NCBI GenBank assembly: GCA_017465225.1
Contig: JAFTWQ010000022.1
Location: 1 to 64,000 of the forward strand
Source: Bacteroidales bacterium
GTDB lineage: Bacteria; Bacteroidota; Bacteroidia; Bacteroidales; UBA932
Direction of reading: 5' to 3'
DNA length: 64,000 bases
Each line of letters starts with the position of its first letter. The first letter of the stretch is position 1. Positions 43,500 to 52,468 of the stretch are shown in pieces. The notes below the pieces were generated by a model. It was not told the DNA's origin and ran no database searches. It was given only the letters and a program-made list of their open reading frames with translations. The position numbers were made by a program, and so were the translations under genes.

Positions 43500-44603
43500 A
43501 TGAAGATATTTATCGGGACTGTTATGCTTGTCATGTCATTGTCGATAGCAGTCGTACAGCTTTTCCGGAACAGGAAATTCAGTGAGATGGCAGGGACGGA
43601 GGCGGGGCATTCTCCATATGTGTTCCTGTCAGCGTCTCTGGTCATGATCGCCGTTTTGGTGGCGGAGGGGGACTGTGGAGCGGTGATGATCACCTCACTC
43701 ATGCCTTCTCTCTCATGCATGTCATTGCTGGCTTCTTCCTTATGGGACTCCGGACATTCCAGGAGGTGGGTGTGGACTTTCATTTCGTTGAATGCGGCAT
43801 GCGCATTCTGGCTTTTCCTGACCGCCTCTCCTTATGTCCCTCCGGTTCCGGATTCATGGCATATGATTCTGATCCTGGTCTTCATCATGCTGCAGACCGC
43901 TCTTTTCATAGCCGGACTGTATCGTAGGGTGAAGAACGTGAAGGCTGTGATGAAAGGAGGAACTGTATGGGCCAACGTGGTGATGGGTGTGGATGCTCTT
44001 TATCTTCTTCTTGAATCAGTCATTGTGATCGCGTATATGGCTGTCGCTCTGGCGTCTGGCAGGACGGGAGGTCTGCATGCGGCAGTGTCGTCCCTTCTGC
44101 TTGGAGGACTTCTTGCGGCATATGGATACAGGGTGATGATGGATTCAGTCTTTGTGCTCTGGAAGAGACAGGAGCAGAAGATAGTGGAGGCTTTGAAGGT
44201 GACGGTAGTAGAGTCCGCTTCCGATGCCTCAAGGATAGATGTGGTGTATAAGGAAATATATGAGAGGGTCGTCGCGTATTTCGAGAGAGAGAAGCCTTTC
44301 CTCGACAGCGAGCTGACCATAAATGATCTTGTGAAGGTCCTTTATTCCAACAAGCTTTATATTTCGAAGGCAATAAGCCAGTTTACCGGAAGGAATTTCT
44401 GCCAGTTCGTGAATTATTACAGGATAAAATACTCTACAGAATGCTTCAAGGCGAATCATGACCTGAAGATACATGAGATGGCAAGCATGGCGGGATTCAA
44501 TTCCATTGTGACTTTCAATATGGCATTCCGGCTGTACATGGGTGAGAATCCGAGTGACTGGTGCAGAAAGGAGAAGGGAAGATTCATCAAGGGTCAAAAA
44601 TAA
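43500..44603 (+). CDS. Membrane-bound AraC-family regulator
   Basis: From the start at 43500 (MKIFIGTVMLVMSLSI), about six to seven hydrophobic helices fill the first ~215 residues. The C-terminal ~115 residues are an AraC HTH domain: LTINDLVKVLYSNKLYISKAISQFTG (first HTH) and IHEMASMAGFNSIVTFNMAFRLYMGENPSDW (second HTH and signature). This sensor-plus-AraC design is frequent in Bacteroidota. The signal and targets are unknown. The earlier in-frame start at 43413 would begin upstream of the promoter and is rejected. Confidence 0.88.
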   Translation: MKIFIGTVMLVMSLSIAVVQLFRNRKFSEMAGTEAGHSPYVFLSASLVMIAVLVAEGDCGAVMITSLMPSLSCMSLLASSLWDSGHSRRWVWTFISLNAACAFWLFLTASPYVPPVPDSWHMILILVFIMLQTALFIAGLYRRVKNVKAVMKGGTVWANVVMGVDALYLLLESVIVIAYMAVALASGRTGGLHAAVSSLLLGGLLAAYGYRVMMDSVFVLWKRQEQKIVEALKVTVVESASDASRIDVVYKEIYERVVAYFEREKPFLDSELTINDLVKVLYSNKLYISKAISQFTGRNFCQFVNYYRIKYSTECFKANHDLKIHEMASMAGFNSIVTFNMAFRLYMGENPSDWCRKEKGRFIKGQK

Positions 44604-44604
44604 G

Positions 44605-44635
44605 TTGTGGAATCCCGAACTGAAGATTATCTTTG
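44605..44635 (+). promoter_or_regulatory. Promoter of ettA
   Basis: TTG (44605-44607), spacer of 20, then TATCTTTG (44628-44635), 36 bases before the start codon. The -33 element begins two bases after the AraC gene stop. Confidence 0.65.
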
Positions 44636-44671
44636 CGGAAAATTGAATATTTAATTAAACTATAGTCATTT

Positions 44672-46351
44672 ATGGCAGACGAAAAGATAATTTTTTCGAT
44701 GAACGGGGTGGGCAAGATCCTGCCTCACAACAACAGGGTGATCCTCAAGGACATCTATCTTTCATTCTTCTATGGAGCAAAGATCGGTATCGTGGGTCTC
44801 AACGGTTCCGGTAAGTCTACTCTCATGAAGATCATCGCAGGTATCGAGAAAGGATATCAGGGTGAGGTCGTATGGGCTCCCGGCTATTCTGTAGGATATC
44901 TTGAGCAGGAACCGCAGATGGATCCTGAGAAGACCGTCATCGAGGTCGTTCAGGAGGGTGTTCAGGAAGTCATGGATATCCTCAAGGAATATGAGGAGGT
45001 CAACATGAAGTTCTGCGAGCCTATGTCTGATGAAGAGATGGCTGCACTCATTGAGCGTCAGGGCGAGCTTACCGAGAAGATCGAGAACTGCGGCGGATGG
45101 GAGATCGATTCGAAGCTCGAGAGAGCTATGGATGCCCTTCAGTGTCCTCCTTCAGATGCGAAGGTGTCTACATTGAGCGGTGGTGAGCGCCGTCGTGTGG
45201 CTCTTTGCCGTCTTCTTCTCCGTCAGCCTGACGTGCTCCTTCTTGACGAGCCGACCAACCACCTCGATACAGAGAGTATCCAGTGGCTCGAGGCTCATCT
45301 CCAGCAGTACAAGGGTACTGTGATCGCTGTTACCCACGACCGTTACTTCCTTGACAATGTGGCAGGATGGATCCTCGAGCTTGACAGGGGAGAGGGTATT
45401 CCATGGAAGGGTAACTATTCTTCATGGCTTGACCAGAAGAGCACCCGCCTTGCACAGGAGGAAAAGCAGGAGAGCAAGCGCCGTAAGGCTCTCGAAAGGG
45501 AGTTGGAATGGGTACGCATGGCTCCGAAGGCGCGTCATGCGAAGTCTAAGGCACGTCTGGGTGCATATGAGAAGCTCGCTGCCGATGACGGACGTGAAAA
45601 GGAGGCAAATCTCGAGATCTTCATCCCTAATGGTCCGAGACTCGGAAACAAGGTCATCGAGTTCAAGAATGTCTCGAAGGCATATGGAGACAAGCTTCTT
45701 TATGAAAACCTCAATTTCGTGCTTCCGCCTGCAGGTATCGTAGGAGTGATCGGTCCTAACGGTGCCGGTAAGACTACGCTCTTCCGCCTCATCATGGGCC
45801 TCGACACTCCTGACACAGGTGAAATCACAATCGGTGAGACAGTGAAGATCGCATATGTCGATCAGCAGCATAAGAGCATCGATCCTGAAAAGACCGTATA
45901 TGAGACAATCGCTGAGAATTCTGAATTTGTGAAGCTTGGCAAGAGAGAGGTGAATGCAAGAGCATATGTATCTCGCTTCAATTTCTCGGGAGCTGATCAG
46001 GAAAAGCTCTGCGGTATCCTTTCAGGTGGTGAGAGAAACCGTCTCCACCTTGCTCTGACTCTCAAGGACGAGGGTAACGTGCTTCTCCTTGACGAGCCTA
46101 CCAACGATGTGGATGTAAATACGATCCGTGCGCTTGAGGAAGGTCTTGAGAACTTTGCAGGCTGCGCCGTTGTCATCTCACACGACCGTTGGTTCCTTGA
46201 CCGTATCGCAACTCATATCCTTGCATTCGAGGGTGATTCGCAGGTGTATTTCTTCGAGGGAACATACTCTGAATACGAGGAGAACAAGAAGCGTCGTCTC
46301 GGCAATGAGGAGCCAAAGAGGTTCAAGTACAAGAAGCTGATGGCAGAATAA
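44672..46351 (+). CDS. ettA: ABC-F ribosome factor EttA
   Basis: Two ABC cassettes without membrane segments: Walker A GLNGSGKST and GPNGAGKTT, signatures LSGGERRRVALCR and LSGGERNRLHLAL, Walker B LLLDEPTNHLD and LLLDEPTNDVD, joined by the ABC-F linker (WVRMAPKARHAKSKARL). The 559-residue length and GKREVNARAYVSRFNF match EttA, which gates the ribosomal E site according to ATP/ADP ratio. It is monocistronic with its own promoter and terminator. Confidence 0.94.
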   Translation: MADEKIIFSMNGVGKILPHNNRVILKDIYLSFFYGAKIGIVGLNGSGKSTLMKIIAGIEKGYQGEVVWAPGYSVGYLEQEPQMDPEKTVIEVVQEGVQEVMDILKEYEEVNMKFCEPMSDEEMAALIERQGELTEKIENCGGWEIDSKLERAMDALQCPPSDAKVSTLSGGERRRVALCRLLLRQPDVLLLDEPTNHLDTESIQWLEAHLQQYKGTVIAVTHDRYFLDNVAGWILELDRGEGIPWKGNYSSWLDQKSTRLAQEEKQESKRRKALERELEWVRMAPKARHAKSKARLGAYEKLAADDGREKEANLEIFIPNGPRLGNKVIEFKNVSKAYGDKLLYENLNFVLPPAGIVGVIGPNGAGKTTLFRLIMGLDTPDTGEITIGETVKIAYVDQQHKSIDPEKTVYETIAENSEFVKLGKREVNARAYVSRFNFSGADQEKLCGILSGGERNRLHLALTLKDEGNVLLLDEPTNDVDVNTIRALEEGLENFAGCAVVISHDRWFLDRIATHILAFEGDSQVYFFEGTYSEYEENKKRRLGNEEPKRFKYKKLMAE

Positions 46352-46366
46352 AAAACTGAATGTTCA

Positions 46367-46400
46367 TAGTAAAGACCGGTTTATCGCCGGTCTTTACTAT
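46367..46400 (+). terminator. Terminator of ettA
   Basis: A perfect 13-bp stem (46367-46379 with 46387-46399) with a 7-base loop ends in TATTTGTA. Confidence 0.8.
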
Positions 46401-46411
46401 TTGTAATTCTG

Positions 46412-46527
46412 GAAGGATAAGCAGTATCTCGGACGTTCGCTTCGCTCACCCCACCACTTCGCTGCGCTTGTGGCCCCCCCGCTTCCGTGCCGCGGGTGGC
46501 ACGGTCCTCGATTACTGCTTATCCTTC
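46412..46527. repeat. 116-base element with 15-bp terminal inverted repeats
   Basis: GAAGGATAAGCAGTA (46412-46426) and its exact complement (46513-46527) flank 86 bases of GC-rich sequence. The interior contains CCAC...GTGG, GTGCC-GCGGGT-GGCAC and TTCGCTTCGCTCACC, so the whole can fold as a branched hairpin. No ORF crosses it. It is not the ettA terminator, which lies just before. It resembles a non-autonomous mobile or REP-type element. Confidence 0.7.
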
Positions 46528-46554
46528 AGAAAATAATCTGCAAAAGAACGGATT

Positions 46555-46586
46555 TTTGGTGATGAAAATCAAATCTGCTATTTTTG
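46555..46586 (+). promoter_or_regulatory. Promoter of the alpha/beta hydrolase gene
   Basis: TTTG (46555-46558), spacer of 20, then TATTTTTG (46579-46586), 22 bases before the start codon. Confidence 0.65.
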
Positions 46587-46608
46587 TCATATATAATCTC
46601 AGAAAATT

Positions 46609-47763
46609 ATGACCCTCCGTCTCTTTGTCTTGTTCTTTATGATAATAAGTGCATCATTCAGGATATATGCACAGGAAATATATACCCCGGAGGTAGGAAA
46701 GAGTGTAAGGTCGAGTATGAAGACGCTGGCAAAGGAGCAGAGAGACGGGTATGAATGCCGCTATATAGAGTTTTCAACAGAGCAGGAAGAGCGTATAAAG
46801 GCATATCTGCTTGTGCCTGATAAGGCTTCATGGGCGGAGAAATGTCCGGCAGTAGTGATGCTGCATGATCATGGAGCCAGGTTTGACATCGGCAAGGAGA
46901 AGCTTGTGATGCCTGTCGCTACCATGCTGCCTGATGGGGAAGATGATCATATCATGAAATCGTCCCGGCAATGGATCGACAAGAATTTCGACGGGGTTTT
47001 CCTGGCGGATTCATTGGCTTCTTTGGGATATGTCGTGCTTGTGGCCGACGCATTGTATTGGGGAGAAAGATCTCCCGATGAGGCTCAAAGGTGGTCGGAA
47101 CTGAATTATGGAGATCCGGCTTCTGGAGAATATGCCGGACTGTCCTTAAAAGAACGTAAGGCCTTGATCAAGGAACTGAAGAACAAGGTTTATGACGGGC
47201 AGAAGGTACTTTATGACTCGTTGCATGACAGCGGAGTCATCTGGGCTGAGAAAATGCTTCGTGATGACATCGCATCGGTGAGGCTTCTGCGCCGTCTGCC
47301 TTATGTCGACAAGAGGAATGTCGGCGCCTTCGGCTTCTCGATGGGAGCACATCGCTGCTGGATGCTTGCGGCTTTCTGTGATGAGGTGAAATGCGGAGTG
47401 GCACTTTCATGGATGACCTCGCTTGACAGGGAAGAACGTATGAAGCCGTCAGATTATTCCATGGCCGTGATGCCTATGCGTGAAAATCTGGATTTCGGTG
47501 ACATCGGTATCTTCCTCGCCCCAAAACCAATGCTTTTCCTGAACGGCGTCGAGGATCATCTTTTCCCGAAAGACAAAGTTGACATCGCATTCCGCAAACT
47601 TCAGAAGCATTATGCTGATTATAACGAAAAGCATGGCCAGTCCTCTTTCCGTACTGAACCGGCCTTCGAGCCCCTCCAGACCGTCTTCTTCAACGGAGAC
47701 CACCATTGCGGCAAGGATGTCCAGACCTCTATTGTCCGTTTTCTGGATGAAAACCTGAAATGA
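46609..47763 (+). CDS. Exported dienelactone hydrolase-like alpha/beta hydrolase (Abhydrolase_7-type)
   Basis: A signal peptide (about 1-21, ending RIYAQ) precedes an alpha/beta hydrolase domain with VVMLHDHGARFD, nucleophile Ser in GFSMGAHR (about 247), Asp in NGVEDHLFP and His in GDHHCGK. The 384-residue layout with a long insertion between strand 3 and the nucleophile resembles the acetyl xylan esterase / DLH group used on plant polysaccharides. Proximity to uxaC-uxaBA may reflect pectin or xylan use (inference). It converges on uxaC. Confidence 0.83.
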   Translation: MTLRLFVLFFMIISASFRIYAQEIYTPEVGKSVRSSMKTLAKEQRDGYECRYIEFSTEQEERIKAYLLVPDKASWAEKCPAVVMLHDHGARFDIGKEKLVMPVATMLPDGEDDHIMKSSRQWIDKNFDGVFLADSLASLGYVVLVADALYWGERSPDEAQRWSELNYGDPASGEYAGLSLKERKALIKELKNKVYDGQKVLYDSLHDSGVIWAEKMLRDDIASVRLLRRLPYVDKRNVGAFGFSMGAHRCWMLAAFCDEVKCGVALSWMTSLDREERMKPSDYSMAVMPMRENLDFGDIGIFLAPKPMLFLNGVEDHLFPKDKVDIAFRKLQKHYADYNEKHGQSSFRTEPAFEPLQTVFFNGDHHCGKDVQTSIVRFLDENLK

Positions 47764-47799
47764 TCGTGAAGCGTAACTCCTTGATTATCAACTGAATTA

Positions 47800-47839
47800 C
47801 AGAACCCACGTGCTGTCAAAGGTGAGCACGTGGGTTCTG
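47800..47839. repeat. 15-bp inverted repeat between the hydrolase and uxaC genes
   Basis: The arms 47800-47814 and 47825-47839 are perfect complements with a 10-base loop, located between convergent genes. There is no T-run on either side. It probably acts as a transcript-end hairpin for both genes, or is a mobile palindrome. Confidence 0.6.
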
Positions 47840-47888
47840 CTAAATTGGTGACTGACAGGGATTTGTGCTCCACTGTCAAGAATCGGTT

Positions 47889-49340
47889 TTAGAAGTTGAA
47901 ATACCTGTCGGCATTGTTGTATGAGATGTCCTGAACCATCTGGTGGAGGAATGCCATCTCGCTCTTCGGGAGCTTTCCGTTCTGGATGTCTTCACCGATG
48001 AGGTTGCAGAGGATTCTGCGGAAATACTCGTGGCGAGGATATGAGAGGAAGCTGCGTGAGTCGGTGAGCATGCCGACGAAGCGACTGAGGAGACCGAGTG
48101 ACGAGAGAGCGTTCATCTGCTTCTTCATGCCGTCCTCCTGATCGAGGAACCACCATCCAGATCCGAGCTGGATCTTGCCAGGGCATGTGCCGTCGTTGAA
48201 TGTGTATGCCATTGTGGCAAGCACCTCATTGTCCTTTGGATTGAGGTTGTAGAGGATGGTCTTTGTGAGCTTGTTCTCGAGGGCGAGCTTGTTGAGGAAC
48301 TTGTGTCCTGCAGCAGCACACTGAACGTCGTGGATGGCGTCGTATCCTGTGTCTGGTCCGAGAATGTTGAACATGCGTGTGTTGTTGTCGCGGATGGCTC
48401 CGATATGGAACTGCTGCGCCCAACCCTTCGCATGGTCCATACGGGCGAAGTCGAGAAGGATCGCGCTGCGGAACTTGAGCACCTCTTCCCATGTAGGCTG
48501 CTTGCCTGCGAGGGTGTTGCGGAAGATCTTGTCGATCTCCTCAAGCTCGAAGTCCTCTGCGTAGAATGTCTCGAGGCCGTGGTCTGAAAGGCGGCTTCCC
48601 ATCTCGTGGAAGAAGTCGTGACGCTTCTGGAGGGCGTCGAGGAGGTCCTGGTAGCTGTTGATGGCAACTCCGGATACATCGCTCAGCTTCTGGATGTATT
48701 CCTTATACTGCTCCGGCTTCTCGATCACCATCGCCTTGTCCGGTCTCCATGCAGGAAGAACCTTCACTCCGAACGGATTCTCATTGATCTGCTTGTGATA
48801 TTCGAGGGAATCAGCAGGATCGTCGGTAGTACATACGACCTTTACATTGAATCTCTTCATCAGTTCCTGGCCTCTGTATTCCTCTGTCTGAAGTTTTGCG
48901 GTACACTCGTCATAGATTGCACGTGCAGTCTGCGGATTGAGAAGGTCATATACATCGAATACTCTTGCGAGCTCGAGGTGAGTCCAGTGGTAAAGCGGGT
49001 TTCTCATTGTATATGGAACTGTCTCTGCCCATTTCTCGAACTTTTCATAGCTTCCGCGAGGACCGGTGATGAATTCTTCAGGAACACCGTTCCCACGCAT
49101 CGCGCGCCATTTGTAATGGTCTCCGCCAAGCCATACCTCGGTGAGGTCCCTGAACTGGTAGTTGTCGGCAATCATCTTTGGCACGAGGTGGCAATGATAG
49201 TCGATGATAGGCATCTTCTTCGCGCTTTCGTGATAGAGCTCACGTGCATAGTCGTTGGTGAGCATGAAGTCATCGTGGATGAAAGGCCTGTCGCCTGTCA
49301 GCCCGTCGATGCTGTCCTTGACTTTTGATAAGAAATCCAT
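47889..49340 (-). CDS. uxaC: Glucuronate isomerase
   Basis: UxaC interconverts D-glucuronate/fructuronate and D-galacturonate/tagaturonate. The 483-residue protein has HDDFMLTNDYARELYHESA, PIIDYHCHLVPKMIADN (His-Cys-His metal-site segment, about 45-60), CTTDDPADSLEYH and NILGPDTGYDAIHDV. The metal-dependent amidohydrolase-like fold is typical. It is divergent from uxaB; a 22-base palindrome lies between the two promoters. Confidence 0.95.
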   Translation of the reverse strand: MDFLSKVKDSIDGLTGDRPFIHDDFMLTNDYARELYHESAKKMPIIDYHCHLVPKMIADNYQFRDLTEVWLGGDHYKWRAMRGNGVPEEFITGPRGSYEKFEKWAETVPYTMRNPLYHWTHLELARVFDVYDLLNPQTARAIYDECTAKLQTEEYRGQELMKRFNVKVVCTTDDPADSLEYHKQINENPFGVKVLPAWRPDKAMVIEKPEQYKEYIQKLSDVSGVAINSYQDLLDALQKRHDFFHEMGSRLSDHGLETFYAEDFELEEIDKIFRNTLAGKQPTWEEVLKFRSAILLDFARMDHAKGWAQQFHIGAIRDNNTRMFNILGPDTGYDAIHDVQCAAAGHKFLNKLALENKLTKTILYNLNPKDNEVLATMAYTFNDGTCPGKIQLGSGWWFLDQEDGMKKQMNALSSLGLLSRFVGMLTDSRSFLSYPRHEYFRRILCNLIGEDIQNGKLPKSEMAFLHQMVQDISYNNADRYFNF

Positions 49341-49401
49341 TGTTATCTGTGTTTAAGTATGAAAATTCTGCAAAAAAACATGAAAAATCATCATTCGGGG
49401 A

Positions 49402-49409
49402 TAAATATA
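49402..49409 (-). promoter_or_regulatory. Probable -7 box of uxaC
   Basis: The minus strand reads TATATTTA, one mismatch from TAnnTTTG, 62 bases before the uxaC start. Confidence 0.35.
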
Positions 49410-49415
49410 GGAATT

Positions 49416-49437
49416 TTTCCGTGAACGGACACGGAAA
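49416..49437. promoter_or_regulatory. Operator-like palindrome between uxaC and uxaB
   Basis: TTTCCGTG (49416-49423) and CACGGAAA (49430-49437) are perfect arms around a 6-base spacer. It sits between the divergent -7 boxes, seven bases upstream of the uxaC box and six bases upstream of the uxaB box, where a repressor would block both promoters. Confidence 0.55.
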
Positions 49438-49442
49438 TTTTA

Positions 49443-49450
49443 TATATTTG
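49443..49450 (+). promoter_or_regulatory. -7 box of uxaB
   Basis: TATATTTG, 39 bases before the ATG at 49490. Its -33 region overlaps the palindrome at 49416-49437. Confidence 0.55.
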
Positions 49451-49489
49451 TGTCACAAGCATTGAGTAACATTGAAAACTGATAATATT

Positions 49490-50929
49490 ATGGAAGCATT
49501 AAACAGAAAGACGGCAAAGGCCAACCAGTATCCGACCAGGATCATTCAGTTCGGTGAGGGCAACTTCCTCAGGGCATTCGTAGACTGGATCGTGTGGAAC
49601 ACCAACCAGAAGACTGATTTCAACGCCGGTGTCGTAGTGGTCCAGCCTATTGCAAAGGGCATGGTTGACATGCTGAATTCGCAGGACGGACTTTACCATG
49701 TGAATCTTCAGGGTATCGATAAGGGCGAGGCTGTGGATTCGATCCAGATGATCGACGTAATCAACGGAGGTCTCAATCCATACACACAGTTTGACGAGTA
49801 TATGGCTCTCGCGGAGAACCCGGACATCCGTTTCGTGATTTCAAATACAACCGAGGCCGGTATCGCTTATGACCCTTCATGCAAGCTCGATGACAAGCCT
49901 GCATCATCATACCCGGGCAAACTCACCCAGCTTCTCTATCACAGATATGAGCATTTCAACGGTGATATGACCAAGGGATTTATCATCCTCCCTTGCGAGC
50001 TCATCTTCCTCAACGGAAAGGAACTCAAGAAGTGCATCTATCAGTATATCGACCTCTGGAATCTCGGAGAAGGCTTCAAGACATGGTTTGAGAATGCATG
50101 CGGAGTATACTGCACACTCGTGGACCGCATTGTTCCTGGCTATCCGAAGGATACCATCGACCAGATTCATGAGCGCATAGGATATAAGGACAACCTCGTT
50201 GTAAAGGGCGAGATCTTCCATCTTTGGGTGATCGAGGCTCCGGAGTCTGTTGCAGAGGAATTCCCTGCAGACAAGGCAGGCCTGAACGTGCTCTTCGTTC
50301 CAAGCGAGGCTCCATACCATGAAAGAAAGGTGACTCTTCTCAACGGCCCTCACACAGTGCTTTCACCTGTGGGATACCTCTCAGGTCTCGATACGGTGAA
50401 GGAGTGCGTAGAGGATCCGGAAGTAGGTCAGTTCGTGAAGAAGGTGATGTACGGCGAGCTTCTCGAGACTCTCAATCTTCCGAAACCTGAACTTGAGGCG
50501 TTTGCAAATTCGGTTGTGGAGCGTTTCGTGAATCCATATGTGAAGCATTTCGTGACCAGCATCATGCTGAACTCTTTCCCTAAATACAAGACACGCGACC
50601 TTCCTGGTCTGAAGACTTACCTCGAGCGCAAGGGTGAGCTTCCAAAGGGCCTCGTTCTCGGTCTCGCTGCCATAATCACATATTATAAGGGCGGCAAGAG
50701 GGGAGATGTCGAGATCGTTCCTAACGACGATGCGGCAATCATGGCTCTTCTCAAGGACCTCTGGGCAACAGGTGATATCCGCAAGGTTGCCGAAGGCGTG
50801 CTTGCGGCAGAGTTCATCTGGGGCGAGAACCTCAATGAGATACCGGGCCTTACAGACCTTGTGGTTGCAGACCTTGAGCTTATACAGAATGAGGGAATGC
50901 GCGCTGCTGTACGTACAGTAATCGGCTAG
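49490..50929 (+). CDS. uxaB: Tagaturonate reductase / altronate oxidoreductase
   Basis: UxaB reduces D-tagaturonate to D-altronate using NADH. The mannitol dehydrogenase-family protein (479 residues from 49490) has FGEGNFLRAFVDWIV (nucleotide loop), FVISNTTEAGI, LPCELIFLNGKEL, VDRIVPGYP and the KVTLLNGPHTVLSPVGYLSGL catalytic segment with Lys and Asn. I chose the ATG at 49490 over the TTG at 49472. A repeat (50929-50957) separates it from uxaA by 30 bases. Confidence 0.94.
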   Translation: MEALNRKTAKANQYPTRIIQFGEGNFLRAFVDWIVWNTNQKTDFNAGVVVVQPIAKGMVDMLNSQDGLYHVNLQGIDKGEAVDSIQMIDVINGGLNPYTQFDEYMALAENPDIRFVISNTTEAGIAYDPSCKLDDKPASSYPGKLTQLLYHRYEHFNGDMTKGFIILPCELIFLNGKELKKCIYQYIDLWNLGEGFKTWFENACGVYCTLVDRIVPGYPKDTIDQIHERIGYKDNLVVKGEIFHLWVIEAPESVAEEFPADKAGLNVLFVPSEAPYHERKVTLLNGPHTVLSPVGYLSGLDTVKECVEDPEVGQFVKKVMYGELLETLNLPKPELEAFANSVVERFVNPYVKHFVTSIMLNSFPKYKTRDLPGLKTYLERKGELPKGLVLGLAAIITYYKGGKRGDVEIVPNDDAAIMALLKDLWATGDIRKVAEGVLAAEFIWGENLNEIPGLTDLVVADLELIQNEGMRAAVRTVIG

Positions 50930-50957
50930 ATTTCTCGACAAGCTCGAAATGACAATG
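50929..50957 (+). repeat. Interspersed repeat between uxaB and uxaA
   Basis: GATTTCTCGACAAGCTCGAA followed by ATGACAATG matches the plan of the repeats at 4636-4687 and 63012-63074. Arms ATTTC and GAAAT can pair. It begins on the last base of the uxaB stop codon. Confidence 0.65.
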
Positions 50958-50959
50958 CT

Positions 50960-52453
50960 ATGGCAGAATTCATAAAGATAAACCCGGCTGACAATGTGGC
51001 CGTGGCAATAAACGATGTCGAGGCCGGATGTGGCTTCGACATCGATGGCGTATCCATAACGACCCTGACCAGGATTCCAGCCGGCCATAAGGTGGCCCTG
51101 AAGGCTATGGCCGAAGGCGAGGATGTCGTGAAGTACGGATTCCCTATAGGACATCTTCTGCAGGCTGTTCCGCAGGGAGGACTCATAGACCATTCAGTCC
51201 TGAAGACTAATCTCGAGGGACTGCTTGAGTATACGTACCAGCCTGATTTGACCGAAATAGCTCCTGCGCAGACCAAGGCTACATTCAAGGGCTATCGCCG
51301 TGCGGACGGCCGTGCCGGCATCCGTAACGAGCTCTGGATCATCCCGACAGTGGGATGTGTGAATGGAGTGGTGCAGAACATCCAGAAACAGTTCGAATCA
51401 GAGCTTGCAGCATACCCGGGCATAGAGAAGGTGATAGCCTTCCCTCATAACTACGGATGTTCGCAGCTCGGCGGAGACCATGAGAACACAAGGAAGATAC
51501 TTGCGGACATGGTTCATCATCCTAATGCCGCAGGTGTGCTTGTGGTGGCCCTCGGTTGTGAAAACAACCAGCTCGGCGCTTTCCGCGAGCTTGTCGGCGA
51601 GGTCGATGAAACCCGCGTGAAGTTCATGGAGTCGCAGAAGATCCAGGGTGATGAGGTGGAGTTCGGTCTGGGTCTGCTTCGCGAGATTGCTGAGGCTGCA
51701 AAGGATGACAGAAGGGAGGATATTCCTGTAAGCGAGCTGAAGGTAGGCCTCAAGTGCGGAGGCTCTGACGGATTCTCGGGCATTACGGCTAACCCTCTTC
51801 TCGGCCGTTTCTCTGACTGGATCGTAGCCCAGGGAGGTACTACAGTCCTTACCGAGGTTCCTGAGATGTTCGGAGCGGAGACTATCCTCATGTCACGTTG
51901 TCAGGACGAGGCGACCTTCGACAAGACTGTGCATCTGATCAATGACTTCAAGGCATATTTCATGAAGAACGATCAGCCGGTCTATGAGAATCCTTCTCCG
52001 GGCAACAAGGCCGGAGGTATTTCAACTCTCGAGGAGAAATCTCTCGGATGTACGCAGAAGTCTGGAAACTCCATCGTTCGCGATGTGCTCCTCTATGGAG
52101 ACCGTCTCAAGACCAAGGGACTCAACCTGCTCAGCGCGCCTGGCAATGACCTTGTGGCTTCGACAGCCCTCGCGGCGTCAGGCTGCCAGATAGTCCTCTT
52201 CACCACAGGACGCGGCACTCCGTTCGGAACATTCGTGCCGACTGCCAAGATATCCACCAACAGCACTCTGGCAGCAAACAAACCGCTTTGGATCGACTTC
52301 AACGCAGGAACAATCGTGGACGGCACACCTGTCGAGGAAGTAGACCAGGCATTCATAGACTTCGTGCTGGGCGTCGCTTCAGGAGAGCACACCAACAACG
52401 AAAAGTCAGGCTACAGCGAGATCGCGATCTTCAAGTCAGGAGTAACACTATAG
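50960..52453 (+). CDS. uxaA: Altronate dehydratase
   Basis: UxaA dehydrates D-altronate to 2-keto-3-deoxygluconate, the step after UxaB. The N-terminal SAF-type domain (about 1-95) contains GHKVALKAMAEGEDVVKYGFPIG; the C-terminal domain has RADGRAGIRNELWIIPTVGCVN, FPHNYGCSQLGGDH, LKCGGSDGFSGITANP and the iron-binding Cys residues of the GarD/UxaA family. It forms an operon with uxaB. kdgK, eda and a hexuronate transporter are not in the window. Confidence 0.95.
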   Translation: MAEFIKINPADNVAVAINDVEAGCGFDIDGVSITTLTRIPAGHKVALKAMAEGEDVVKYGFPIGHLLQAVPQGGLIDHSVLKTNLEGLLEYTYQPDLTEIAPAQTKATFKGYRRADGRAGIRNELWIIPTVGCVNGVVQNIQKQFESELAAYPGIEKVIAFPHNYGCSQLGGDHENTRKILADMVHHPNAAGVLVVALGCENNQLGAFRELVGEVDETRVKFMESQKIQGDEVEFGLGLLREIAEAAKDDRREDIPVSELKVGLKCGGSDGFSGITANPLLGRFSDWIVAQGGTTVLTEVPEMFGAETILMSRCQDEATFDKTVHLINDFKAYFMKNDQPVYENPSPGNKAGGISTLEEKSLGCTQKSGNSIVRDVLLYGDRLKTKGLNLLSAPGNDLVASTALAASGCQIVLFTTGRGTPFGTFVPTAKISTNSTLAANKPLWIDFNAGTIVDGTPVEEVDQAFIDFVLGVASGEHTNNEKSGYSEIAIFKSGVTL

Positions 52454-52468
52454 AAACATAGGCCTTTA

